Shown: in pieces, positions 1 through 7,840 of the stretch
Numbering within the stretch: the first letter of the stretch is position 1
How the letters are laid out: each line of letters begins with the position of its first letter
Source of the DNA: G965200765 sp965200765
Lineage (GTDB): Bacteria > Pseudomonadota > Gammaproteobacteria > Arenicellales > JAJDZL01
DNA: 64,000 nt
Assembly: GCA_965200765.1 (NCBI GenBank)
Contig: OZ241380.1
Coordinates: 806,001 to 870,000, forward strand
Direction of reading: 5' to 3'
The notes under the pieces: generated by a model
Databases searched by the model: none
Told to the model about the DNA's origin: nothing
Seen by the model: the letters and a program-made list of their open reading frames with translations, nothing else
Position numbers and translations under genes: made by a program

Positions 1-61
1 CAATCTTGACAGGAATTCGGTCCGTTTTTTCGGCGCCGCGAAGTTTTCTGCCGGGTTGCAT
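1..61 (-). CDS. lipA: Lipoyl synthase, N-terminal fragment (cut by window edge)
   Basis: An ATG at position 61 opens a frame that runs off the left edge after 20 codons. The visible residues include RKLRGAEKTDRIPVKI, which resembles the conserved stretch near the start of lipoyl synthases (typically G-x-K-L-R-G-A-D/E-K-x-A-R-I-P-x-K). LipA is a radical-SAM enzyme that inserts sulfur into octanoyl groups on lipoyl domains such as GcvH. It follows gcvP on the same strand with a gap of about 34 nt, which fits supply of the GcvH cofactor. No good ribosome binding site is visible before the ATG. The call rests on 20 residues only. Confidence 0.5.
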   Translation of the reverse strand, partial: MQPGRKLRGAEKTDRIPVKI

Positions 62-95
62 CGAGGGAGTGGCTGTCTGATTCACTGCGTTGTAC

Positions 96-3041
96 CTAAA
101 CGTAAGCAGATACAGGCGGACAATCGCAAACCAGATTGCGGTCGCCGGCTACATTGTCAATGCGACTGACTGGCGGCCAGTACTTGTCTTCCCAAACCCA
201 GTCCAGCGGGAAGAATGCCTGTTGCTTGCTGTACGGCAAATTCCATTCGTCGGAGATCAGCAGATCGTGCGTGTGCGGGGCATTTTTCAACGGATTGTTG
301 TGTGCGTCTGCGGTGCCTGATTCAACATCGGAAATTTCCTTGCGAATGGCAATCAGTGCATCGCAAAACCGGTCAATTTCCCGTTTTGCTTCGCTTTCTG
401 TGGGTTCGATCATCAACGTATCTGCGACTGGAAACGAAACAGTGGGGGCATGGTATCCGAAATCAACAAGCCGCTTGGCAACGTCTTCGACTGTAATACC
501 TGTGTTTTTGCGAATGTCTCGCAAATCAATGATGCATTCGTGTGCTACATATCCATTTTTGCCCTTGTAGAGTACCGGAAAATGTGCTTCCAGTTTTTTT
601 GCCATGTAGTTTGCATTCAATATTGCAATTTCAGTCGCATATCGCAGGCCTTCGCTTCCCATCAGTGAAATGTACGCCCACGAGATCGGCAGAATTCCAG
701 CCGATCCCCACGGCGCCGCTGATACGCTACCGATAGTGCGACCATTGCTCGCGTAAGGATTCACACCTTCAACAACCGGGTGATCGGGGAGATACGGTGC
801 AAGGTGTTGCTTGACTCCGATTGGGCCGGCTCCGGGTCCCCCACCGCCGTGCGGTATGCAAAATGTCTTGTGCAGATTCATGTGCGCCACGTCAGCACCG
901 AATTCGGCCGGACGACACAAACCGACCATGGCATTGAGATTTGCTCCATCCAGATAGACCTGGGCACCGTGTTGATGCACCAGTTCGCAAATTTCAATGA
1001 TTTTCTCTTCGAAAACACCATGAGTGGAAGGGTAGGTGATCATCAGTGCTGCAACTGACTGATCGTGCTGGTTCAGTTTGGCTTTCAAATCATGAATATC
1101 AACATCACCGTCTTCATTGCAACCGACAACCACTACGTCCAGTCCGGCCAGAACTGCACTTGCGGGATTGGTGCCATGCGCCGATTCGGGAATCAGGCAA
1201 ATATTTCGATGTCCTTCACCTTGGGCTTGCAGAAATCGCCGGATACACAGCAATCCTGCGTACTCGCCTTGCGAACCGGCATTGGGTTGAAACGAAACTG
1301 CATCAAAACCGGTGATTTCACACAGCATGGTTTCAAGTTCTTCTATCAACTGGTGATAGCCCTGTGTCTGATAGAGCGGCGCGAATGGGTGAACGCCGCT
1401 GAACTTGTAGAAGGTAATGGGAGTCATTTCGGTGGTCGAGTTCAGTTTCATGGTGCAGGAACCAAGCGGAATCATGGAGCGATTCAGGGAAATGTCCTTG
1501 TCGCCCAGCTTGCGTATGTAGCGAAGCATCAAGGTTTCCGATTGATACAAATTGAAAGTGGGGTGGGTCAAGTACGAACTGGTGCGCGCAAGTTGTTGCG
1601 GAATACCATCATGGACGTCTGCATCAATCTTGTCGAATGAAATTTTTTCGTCTGCCCGAGTATGAAAGATTCGCCAGAGGCGCTCAATGTATGCGCGTCG
1701 CGTGGTTTCATCGAATGAAATACCCAGATGATTGGCATCGATGACTCTCAGATTCACATTGTCTTCCAGTGCGCGTGCGGCAATTCTGCGTGCCTGTCCG
1801 TGCGTGTTGACGCAAAGGGTATCGAAATAGTCTTTATGCCGGGATTCAAAACCAAGCATTTTCAGTCCGGCAGAAGCAATTTGCGCAAATTGATGGACTC
1901 GCAATGCAATTTCCCTGAGACCGCCTGGCCCGTGGTACACAGCATAAAAGGCAGAAACTACGGCGGGTAGAACCTGGGCAGTGCAAATATTGCTGGTCGC
2001 CCGGTCCCGGCGAATATGCTGTTCCCGGGTTTGCAAGGCCATGCGGTAGGCTGGCCGTCCCTGCGTGTCTTTGGAAACACCGATGAGTCGTCCGGGCAGG
2101 GAGCGGCGATAGCGGTATCGAGTTGCCAAAAATGCAGCATGCGGGCCACCGTAGGCCATGGGCACGCCAAATCTCTGGCTACTTCCTACGACAATATCCG
2201 CATCAAACTCCCCGGGTGACTTGAGCAGACACAAAGCCAACAAGTCTGTCGCGACCGAGACGACTGCCTTGACCTCATGAGCGGCTTTGACAATATTTTC
2301 AATATCCTGAATTCGTCCGTAAGTGTCCGGATACTGAAGCAGAACCCCAAAGTATTGATCTTCTTCAGATACCAACTGTTCCGAGTCGCCTTTCCTGATT
2401 TCGAAGCCGAGAAATTCAGCGCGTGTTTCGACTACTGCCAAGGTATGAGGGTGACAATCAGCGGAAACCAGATAACAGTTCGACTTGGATTTCGACACTC
2501 TTTTGGACATGGCCATAGCTTCAGCGGCAGCCGTTGCTTCATCCAGCAAAGACGCGTTGGCAATCTCCATGCCGGTCAAGTCCGTTACCATTTGCTGAAA
2601 GATTAGCAATGCTTCCAGTCGGCCCTGACTCACTTCCGCCTGATATGGGGTGTATGCAGTGTACCAGCCTGGGTTTTCAAGCACATTTCGACGTATCACA
2701 CCCGGCAAAATTGTCGGGTAGTACCCCATTCCGATCATGGAGGTAAACAACTGGTTACGTTCGCGAATTCTTCGTATCTGCGAAGTAGTGTGATGTTCTC
2801 CAACGGGTGCCGGTAACCGCAGAGGCTTGGTCGACCGGATTTGGGACGGTACTGTTTGATCAATCAGTTCGTCCAGAGAATCCAGTTCCATCATCTGAAG
2901 CATTTCTCTGATTTGACTGTCGCCGGGACCAATATGGCGGCGTACAAAGTCATTGTTTGACTCCAGCTTGCCCGGAGTTGGAAATGATGTCGATAAATTT
3001 CTGGTGGAAACCTGGTTCAAGTTCCTGTTGCTCCTTGTCAA
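96..3041 (-). CDS. gcvP: Glycine dehydrogenase (decarboxylating), P-protein
   Basis: The 981-residue protein has the full length of the fused single-chain P-protein. P-protein decarboxylates glycine with pyridoxal phosphate and passes the aminomethyl group to lipoyl-GcvH. Visible signatures are the RRHIGP start of the N-terminal half (residues 35-40), the glycine-rich and histidine motifs of the C-terminal half, and the PLP lysine in MNLHKTFCIPHGGGGPG (Lys725). The C-terminus CPPVSAYV is typical. It is the third gene of gcvT-gcvH-gcvP, starting 3 nt after the gcvH stop, so it is probably translationally coupled. About 30 N-terminal residues precede the conserved region, so a start slightly downstream cannot be excluded. 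Confidence 0.97.
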   Translation of the reverse strand: MTRSNRNLNQVSTRNLSTSFPTPGKLESNNDFVRRHIGPGDSQIREMLQMMELDSLDELIDQTVPSQIRSTKPLRLPAPVGEHHTTSQIRRIRERNQLFTSMIGMGYYPTILPGVIRRNVLENPGWYTAYTPYQAEVSQGRLEALLIFQQMVTDLTGMEIANASLLDEATAAAEAMAMSKRVSKSKSNCYLVSADCHPHTLAVVETRAEFLGFEIRKGDSEQLVSEEDQYFGVLLQYPDTYGRIQDIENIVKAAHEVKAVVSVATDLLALCLLKSPGEFDADIVVGSSQRFGVPMAYGGPHAAFLATRYRYRRSLPGRLIGVSKDTQGRPAYRMALQTREQHIRRDRATSNICTAQVLPAVVSAFYAVYHGPGGLREIALRVHQFAQIASAGLKMLGFESRHKDYFDTLCVNTHGQARRIAARALEDNVNLRVIDANHLGISFDETTRRAYIERLWRIFHTRADEKISFDKIDADVHDGIPQQLARTSSYLTHPTFNLYQSETLMLRYIRKLGDKDISLNRSMIPLGSCTMKLNSTTEMTPITFYKFSGVHPFAPLYQTQGYHQLIEELETMLCEITGFDAVSFQPNAGSQGEYAGLLCIRRFLQAQGEGHRNICLIPESAHGTNPASAVLAGLDVVVVGCNEDGDVDIHDLKAKLNQHDQSVAALMITYPSTHGVFEEKIIEICELVHQHGAQVYLDGANLNAMVGLCRPAEFGADVAHMNLHKTFCIPHGGGGPGAGPIGVKQHLAPYLPDHPVVEGVNPYASNGRTIGSVSAAPWGSAGILPISWAYISLMGSEGLRYATEIAILNANYMAKKLEAHFPVLYKGKNGYVAHECIIDLRDIRKNTGITVEDVAKRLVDFGYHAPTVSFPVADTLMIEPTESEAKREIDRFCDALIAIRKEISDVESGTADAHNNPLKNAPHTHDLLISDEWNLPYSKQQAFFPLDWVWEDKYWPPVSRIDNVAGDRNLVCDCPPVSAYV

Positions 3042-3044
3042 TGC

Positions 3045-3425
3045 TCAATCGTTGTCTGAAATGAATTCTTCATATTCAGATTCACTCATCAGGGCATCCA
3101 GCTCCGCCGCATCCTGAATATTCAGTTTACAAAACCAGCCACCGCTCACAGGACTGTCGTTGACCAGTTCCGGTGAACTTTCCAATTCTTCATTGATTGC
3201 GACAACGGTTCCGGATATTGGTGCCATGACATCGGCCGCAGTTTTGACCGATTCAACAACTGCCATCTGGTCGCCCTGATGAAAAGAGGCATCAACTTCT
3301 GGCAGTTCTACAAAAACGACATCGCCCAACTCGCTTTGGGCATAGTCTGTAATTCCGACAATGGCAATATCATTGTCTTCGACCGAGACCCACTCGTGGT
3401 CACTGGTAAAGCGTAAGTTTGACAT
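3045..3425 (-). CDS. gcvH: Glycine cleavage system H protein
   Basis: A 126-residue lipoyl carrier that shuttles the aminomethyl group between GcvP and GcvT and is reoxidised by lipoamide dehydrogenase. The start RFTSDHEWV, the GDVVFVELPE block and the lipoylation site in AVVESVKTAADV (Lys61) are all present. Length is normal for the family. The gene begins directly after the gcvT stop with no spacer and ends 3 nt before gcvP, in the middle of a tight three-gene operon. Confidence 0.97.
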   Translation of the reverse strand: MSNLRFTSDHEWVSVEDNDIAIVGITDYAQSELGDVVFVELPEVDASFHQGDQMAVVESVKTAADVMAPISGTVVAINEELESSPELVNDSPVSGGWFCKLNIQDAAELDALMSESEYEEFISDND

Positions 3426-4580
3426 TTACGATGCAACTCCTGATTCAATGGTTGGTTTTATTACATACTGATGCGGAACAAACGGCAAGTTCGTGATTTT
3501 TGCAAGTTGCGGCTTGCCGCGAATCAATATGCGAACAGTTTGTGCAATTGTAGAGTACTCAGTTCGGACATACCCCATGGCAATTGGTGTTTTGAGTGTC
3601 GGGCTAAACACTCCGCTAGTCACTGTACCGATTTCATTGTTGGATTCATCGACAATCTGATTGCCGGCACGTGTGGGGGAACGGCCTTCCATCAACAGAC
3701 CCACAAATCGCTTTTCAGTACCGTTTTCGATTTGCCCAAGAATTTTCTTGTCACCCGGAAATCCGCCTTCCCGCGCACCGTTGCGCCGTCGCGTTCTGGA
3801 GATGGTCCAATGAATTCCCGCTTCGACCGGTGTAGTGTCAATGGACATATCCTGCCCGTAGAGTCTGAGTCCGGCTTCAAGTCTGAGGCTGTCGCGCGAG
3901 GCAAGCCCCGCGGGCATTACGCCTTCGCAAGCAAGTAGCAAGCGCGCAACAATTTCGGCGTGTTGGGCTGAAACTGTAAGCTCGAAACCATCTTCACCAG
4001 TGTAGCCTGAACGACTGACCACGCATGGTATATCTTGTAGCATTCCGTCGCAAAAAGTCATGAACGCAAGCGATTCCGCTTCGGGAAGAAAATCTTTCAG
4101 CACAGACACCGCCAACGGACCCTGAAGTGCAATCAGTGCCATGTTGTTGTGCAATTGAAATCGGCACTGCGGCAAATTTTCCCGCAGGTGTTTGAGGTCC
4201 ATTTCTTTTCGTGCTGCGTTGACGATAATGGCGTATCCGTTTTCACGTTTCATCACAATAATGTCGTCCAGAATACCACCATTTTGGTCGGTTAGGCAGG
4301 TGTAGCGCATTTTGCCGGATTCGAGTGCGAGCAGATCTGTTGGCACAAGTCGTTCGAGTTCGGTCTCGAAGTTGTCGCCGCAGACAGAAATCTGCCCCAT
4401 ATGTGAAACATCAAACAAACTTGCCTTGGTTCTGGTGTGATGATGTTCCGCGATGATTTTTTCCGGATACCAAAGAGGCATGGCATAATCTGCAAACGGT
4501 GCCATTTTCGCACCCAACTCCAGATGAAGGTTGTAAAGCGGCGTTTGTTTCAAATTGCAGTTTTTATGTTGGTGATTCAT
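3426..4580 (-). CDS. gcvT: Aminomethyltransferase, glycine cleavage T protein
   Basis: T-protein releases ammonia from the aminomethyl-lipoyl arm and gives 5,10-methylene-tetrahydrofolate. The sequence carries TPLYNLHLELGAKMAPFADY, then SLFDVSHMGQ, YTCLTDQNGGILDDI and SRSGYTGEDGFEL, all hallmarks of the family. The ATG at 4580 is chosen (384 residues). It has GGAAG eight bases upstream, and the longer in-frame ATG at 4595 lies between the -10 box and the predicted transcription start of the gcv promoter. It is first in the operon with gcvH and gcvP. The mRNA leader would be very short, leaving no room for a glycine riboswitch here. Confidence 0.95.
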   Translation of the reverse strand: MNHQHKNCNLKQTPLYNLHLELGAKMAPFADYAMPLWYPEKIIAEHHHTRTKASLFDVSHMGQISVCGDNFETELERLVPTDLLALESGKMRYTCLTDQNGGILDDIIVMKRENGYAIIVNAARKEMDLKHLRENLPQCRFQLHNNMALIALQGPLAVSVLKDFLPEAESLAFMTFCDGMLQDIPCVVSRSGYTGEDGFELTVSAQHAEIVARLLLACEGVMPAGLASRDSLRLEAGLRLYGQDMSIDTTPVEAGIHWTISRTRRRNGAREGGFPGDKKILGQIENGTEKRFVGLLMEGRSPTRAGNQIVDESNNEIGTVTSGVFSPTLKTPIAMGYVRTEYSTIAQTVRILIRGKPQLAKITNLPFVPHQYVIKPTIESGVAS

Positions 4581-4598
4581 CACAATGTCTTCCATTCA

Positions 4599-4629
4599 AT
4601 TATACAGAGAAGACAAGCGACATTGTCAA
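4599..4629 (-). promoter_or_regulatory. Candidate sigma-70 promoter of gcvTHP
   Basis: Read on the minus strand there is TTGACA (4629-4624), a 19-base spacer and TATAAT (4604-4599). Both hexamers are perfect, although the spacer is longer than the ideal 17. Transcription would begin near 4592, only about 12 bases before the ATG chosen for gcvT. Confidence 0.65.
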
Positions 4630-4695
4630 ATCATTTGATTGTGCCAGGAATGAAACATGTTTTGGCACTTAAATGCGCGAAATACTGTGTTGCTT

Positions 4696-5166
4696 CTACT
4701 GTTTAGTATATTCTTCGTACAGTTGTGCGTAATAATTTTCAATCAATTGATCTGAAATAACTAAGCTTCGACTGTCACTATTGCGAGTTTGATCCCATGG
4801 GGTGTTTTGCGAATGTGTGAGCTGAGATAGTTGAATGGCAGTTCGCTTGCCATAAATATCCAAAACTTCATCCATTACACCTTCTTCATACTGATCAAAT
4901 TTATCAACATCAAGTTTAGAAAAAACCTCAGCTCGAACAGGTTTTGAACGGAATTGTTTTACTTTCCTGTATAGTTCTGGAATAACTGGTCCATATCGCC
5001 ATGCTTCAACATATTCCACAATCAGTGGCCTACCGTAAAGTCCTAGCATCCAACCATGAGCAATATATACGAGCTTTATGAGTTTCATTGGTGATAGTGC
5101 CATTCTATTTTTCCTTGCACGATCAAGAAGATATCTAGAAACTTCCGAGGATGAATGTCCAAACAT
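4696..5166 (-). CDS. Panacea-domain (SocA/DUF4065-like) protein, probable antitoxin
   Basis: The 156-residue protein matches the Panacea domain pattern: an N-terminal SPMKLIKLVYIAHGWMLGLYGRPLI block followed by EAWRYGPVIPELYRKVK and a C-terminal TPWDQTR motif. In known systems (SocA of Caulobacter, PanA) the domain neutralises a partner toxin encoded next to it. A GGAG lies eight bases before the ATG. No recognised toxin is adjacent. The only upstream frame on this strand is the small cysteine-rich one at 5359-5574, and the downstream neighbour is gcvT. The family call is firm; the antitoxin role is inferred from the family. Confidence 0.85.
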   Translation of the reverse strand: MFGHSSSEVSRYLLDRARKNRMALSPMKLIKLVYIAHGWMLGLYGRPLIVEYVEAWRYGPVIPELYRKVKQFRSKPVRAEVFSKLDVDKFDQYEEGVMDEVLDIYGKRTAIQLSQLTHSQNTPWDQTRNSDSRSLVISDQLIENYYAQLYEEYTKQ

Positions 5167-5254
5167 AAAATTACTCCAATTTAGTTGGTATGAATTTCTA
5201 ACTAGTCAATGTTTGGTAGAAATTCGTGTTATCAATGATTTATAATGAGTATAC

Positions 5255-5301
5255 TGCGACAATCAAGTGTATTTCAGAATTATACCCCTCATTTTGTCGC
5301 A
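5255..5301 (-). promoter_or_regulatory. Inverted repeat around a candidate promoter of the Panacea gene
   Basis: TGCGACAA at 5255-5262 and its perfect reverse complement TTGTCGCA at 5294-5301 enclose a minus-strand TATAAT (5284-5279). The right-hand arm sits where a -35 box would be. This is an operator-like layout, as expected for autoregulated toxin-antitoxin genes. Transcription would start near 5272 and leave a leader of about 105 bases before the ATG at 5166. No binding protein is identified. Confidence 0.4.
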
Positions 5302-5358
5302 ACAACACAGAAACCAAGAATTTAACTCATTGTTTTTGCAAGGATTTATCTTGATATC

Positions 5359-5574
5359 TTAATTCGCGCGACACAGTGAACACTGTTTGAAGTTGTATAT
5401 GGCATTGCCTTTTGCAATTTCGTCCATGTCGAACATGGCCAGAAAATTCTGTTCTTTGACCATCTTGTCGTGTTTCTTCTTGGTAAGCTCCATTCATCGT
5501 TTTATTTCAGGAATCTCGCAGACAGCCTGTCCACATTGACATTGTGCGGTGCCGGTTGCTGGATGCGTACACAT
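5359..5574 (-). pseudogene. Small cysteine-rich frame interrupted by an in-frame TGA
   Basis: One reading frame of 72 codons runs from the ATG at 5574 to TAA at 5359-5361, with a single TGA at 5496-5494 (codon 27) followed at once by an in-frame ATG. The first part (26 residues) contains CQCGQAVC. The second part (44 residues) is lysine-rich and ends in CSLCRAN. Paired cysteines on both sides of the stop suggest one metal-binding miniprotein split by a mutation. Alternatives are two tiny genes, readthrough, or chance. It lies just upstream of the Panacea gene on the same strand, the position where a toxin might sit. I do not recognise the family. Confidence 0.35.
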
Positions 5575-5616
5575 GCCTACCTGAATTAGAAGAAAGTTCG
5601 AATCTTTGTCAGTTTA

Positions 5617-5636
5617 ATGGTAGAATGTAATACCAT
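5617..5636 (+). promoter_or_regulatory. Short inverted repeat upstream of the amber-interrupted gene
   Basis: ATGGTA (5617-5622) and TACCAT (5631-5636) form a perfect 6-bp inverted repeat with an 8-base spacer, ending 21 bases before the ATG at 5658. It could be an operator or a weak stem. Six-base repeats arise easily by chance. Confidence 0.2.
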
Positions 5637-5657
5637 ATTGTTCAATAATCACTACAC

Positions 5658-6719
5658 ATGAATTCTATCAAAGAATCTCGAACCATTCGACTTCATTTCG
5701 ACCAAGTTGCTGGCCGGCAATCAATGGTGACAGGGGAGGCCGTGGCGAATGCCGTAATTCAGTTACAACGAGTAGTTTACTTGCTAGCGAAATTTAACAG
5801 TGGCAAGAAGCTGAAAGCAACTTTGAGCCAGTAGGAACAGGCGCGATTCGCTTTGGTTTGCGACGGGTTGCCAGAGAAAGGAAACTTTGCGTTGTCGTTG
5901 AGCATAGGCGAAGCGGGTGTTGACGATGAAGAGCTTAGTGCAGTAGGCCGCCTGTTTCAAAAGATTGTGAAAAGCTTAAATGCCTCCTCGCCCAAGCTGT
6001 TGGCAAAGCTTCTGCCGAATGCTGAGTACTGCGGCGCTGTCTTGGACTCATTTCGAAATGCGTCGCTGCCTGAAGCTACCAAGCTCAAGTTTACGGTCCA
6101 AAGCGGTAGTCACCGAGTCTCCTTTTCTAGGAAAAAATTCGACAGAATGCTTGTCGAAGTTGAAAAAATCCTTCCTGGAAAGGAGGTCGAACGCTTGGAA
6201 CATGTAGTAACTGGAACTCTTAGGCGGGTCGACTTTGAAAGTCGAACCATGTGGCTGAAGCCGAAAGGCAGTCATTTGTTGAAAGTATTCTACGGCGATG
6301 TAGAAGATGCTGAAAACCTGCTTTTGAAAAATCCTCGGAACTTGGTCCATGCCTACGGCATGGTGACCTACGACGAGAATGGGCCAATTTCAATTGATAA
6401 AGTTGACCAGATCGGGGAAGTTGATACAGCGCCAATTGAAATTTCGGAGATTGAACTTACGGGAAAGCACTATCGGGCCTGTCCACCGTTGTTGTATCAG
6501 GTAGAGTTCCGCCCCAGAAGTTATATTTATGTAATCAAGGGAGACTTTGAAATTACTCTGGCTGCAGAATCCCGAATTGAACTTGAGAGTGCGCTACTCG
6601 GCATGCTGGATATTTGCTGGACGGATTATGCTCAAGAAGAACCACATAAGCTTACTCCGAACGCTGTGAAACTCGGAGAAGAATTGCGACAAAGATTCGT
6701 TTCTGGTCCGCCTATCTGA
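5658..6719 (+). pseudogene. 353-codon frame of unknown function broken by an in-frame TAG
   Basis: From the ATG at 5658 the frame gives 58 residues, meets TAG at 5832-5834, and continues in the same frame without another stop to TGA at 6717-6719. The downstream part alone (288 residues, possible TTG start at 5853) has coding-like composition. The upstream part joins it naturally as an N-terminus. The likeliest reading is one soluble protein of about 350 residues with a nonsense mutation; internal restart, suppression or a sequencing error remain possible. The C-terminal half is rich in beta-like hydrophobic/charged alternation (for example TGTLRRVDFESRTMWLKP). I do not recognise the family. 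It precedes the SLOG gene on the same strand. Confidence 0.5.
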
Positions 6720-6885
6720 AATATTTTCTCTTGTTGACCTGTTTGCTCAACATGTCGACAAAAATCTTACATTTGTTTATCCAAGCCCACCCATCGGTTC
6801 GGAGGAAATGCAGTATTACACTGATTCCTTGCAACATGTAAAATTGTTCACACTTCAAGAATTTTTGCAGGAGCAATTGAAATGA
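6670..6885 (+). pseudogene. Start-less frame coupled to the SLOG gene, possible gene remnant
   Basis: An open frame from 6670 to TGA at 6883-6885 overlaps the ATG of the SLOG gene by the classic ATGA arrangement. It reads ...VDLFAQHVDKNLTFVYPSPP... and ends in LQEFLQEQLK, which looks like natural protein. Its only ATG is at 6808, 25 codons before the end. No ATG, GTG or TTG lies further upstream in the frame; only a CTG at 6703 does. It may be the 3' end of a gene whose 5' part was deleted when it was joined to the preceding frame, or a non-standard start. Family unknown. Confidence 0.35.
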
Positions 6886-7703
6886 AAGTAACTAATGATA
6901 AAACTCAATTGATTGTCGCTATTTCAATTTCTGATAGCTCCGACATAGAAGATTTTGGCCTTGGTGACGATCATTTGAGAGAAGCAATGAGCGAGTTTGC
7001 TCTATATATTTTATCAGCCGGTATGAATTTGGCCTATGGTGGTGATTTGCGTAATGATGGCTTTACAGAACTATTAATTGAACTGCAATCCCGCTACCGG
7101 CAGTACTCAGAACCACCTCGCTTAGCTAGAGTAACTAGCTATTTCGCATGGCCAGTCCATATTTGCATACCAATTGGTGAATTGAAGCGGTTGTATTCTA
7201 AATATGGTCGACAAATTCAATTCATTTTGTTGGATAGCGAAGGAGGGAGAATGAGTATAGATGCACGACAGGAAATAATACCTTGGAAACCGAGTCAGGA
7301 CGAGTGGACTAATGGATTGACGAAAATGCGGGATGTAATGTGCAACGAAACCGATGCTCGAATTTTGGTTGGTGGAAGAGTAGAAGGATATAAAGAAAGA
7401 ATGCCCGGTATTGCAGAAGAAGCTTTGCTTTCGTTTCAAAAGAAACAAGCATTGTATATTCTCGGCGGTTACGGTGGGTGTGCTAGGGATATCGTGAAAA
7501 AAGTAGGGATTGTTGATTTAGTTGAGAAAGTATCTTCAGACTGGGCAGGCCAAGAGCATTTTGAAAATTTTACCGCCAATGATCTAAACAACGGTCTTTC
7601 TTTGGAAGAAAACCAGGTGCTTGCACAAACACCATTCATTGACCAAGCTGTAGCACTGGTTCTTCATGGGTTGCGTCAACTACAATCAAAAACACTCACG
7701 TGA
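6882..7703 (+). CDS. SLOG-domain protein (SLOG cluster 2-like), putative nucleotide sensor
   Basis: The 273-residue protein has the SLOG (SMF/DprA-LOG) pattern. An N-terminal AISISDS segment is followed by LAYGGDLRNDGFT (about residues 50-62). A central YFAWPVHI block follows. A second half has ILVGGRVEGYKERMPGIAEEA and YILGGYGGCARDI, the glycine-rich Rossmann-like elements. SLOG domains bind nucleotides or nucleotide-derived signals, and many genes of this branch sit in prokaryotic conflict islands (established for the superfamily). The gene overlaps the upstream frame by ATGA and is followed by a GTGA-overlapping short frame, as in a coupled operon. The effector role in defence is inference. 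Confidence 0.7.
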   Translation: MKVTNDKTQLIVAISISDSSDIEDFGLGDDHLREAMSEFALYILSAGMNLAYGGDLRNDGFTELLIELQSRYRQYSEPPRLARVTSYFAWPVHICIPIGELKRLYSKYGRQIQFILLDSEGGRMSIDARQEIIPWKPSQDEWTNGLTKMRDVMCNETDARILVGGRVEGYKERMPGIAEEALLSFQKKQALYILGGYGGCARDIVKKVGIVDLVEKVSSDWAGQEHFENFTANDLNNGLSLEENQVLAQTPFIDQAVALVLHGLRQLQSKTLT

Positions 7704-7840
7704 AGCGTTTTTTTATTGGGACAGGAAAAACGCACAGATTGCTTGCAAGTAAAAACAATGACAATATTCAATTGTTCAGAGTTTCACCCGTTGTAAATTG
7801 TTGGAAGGGAAACATACGGATTCTGCTATGTCGGCTATGA
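7700..7840 (+). pseudogene. 46-codon P-loop-like frame overlapping the SLOG stop
   Basis: A GTG at 7700 overlaps the SLOG stop codon (GTGA) and opens 46 codons to TGA at 7838-7840. The start reads KRFFIGTGKTHRLLAS, reminiscent of a nucleotide-binding loop (GxGKT) of an ATPase, after which the sequence loses any family character. It could be the stump of a third operon gene. A hairpin (GCGTTTTT 7705-7712 with AAAAACGC 7726-7733) lies inside it, so the region might instead be only a terminator-like structure. Weak evidence. Confidence 0.2.

Noticed and set aside
1065..1640. 191-codon plus-strand frame inside gcvP
   Set aside because: Antisense shadow of a strongly conserved gene; no independent signals.
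4580..4695. Glycine riboswitch before gcvT
   Set aside because: The promoter lies almost on top of the gene and no paired aptamer-like region is visible between it and the next gene.
5494..5834. Selenocysteine/pyrrolysine recoding or an altered genetic code
   Set aside because: Both TGA and TAG act as normal stops at many intact genes here (for example mraY TGA, lpoA and livF TAG). No recoding gene or SECIS-like structure was found, so decay or suppression is simpler.
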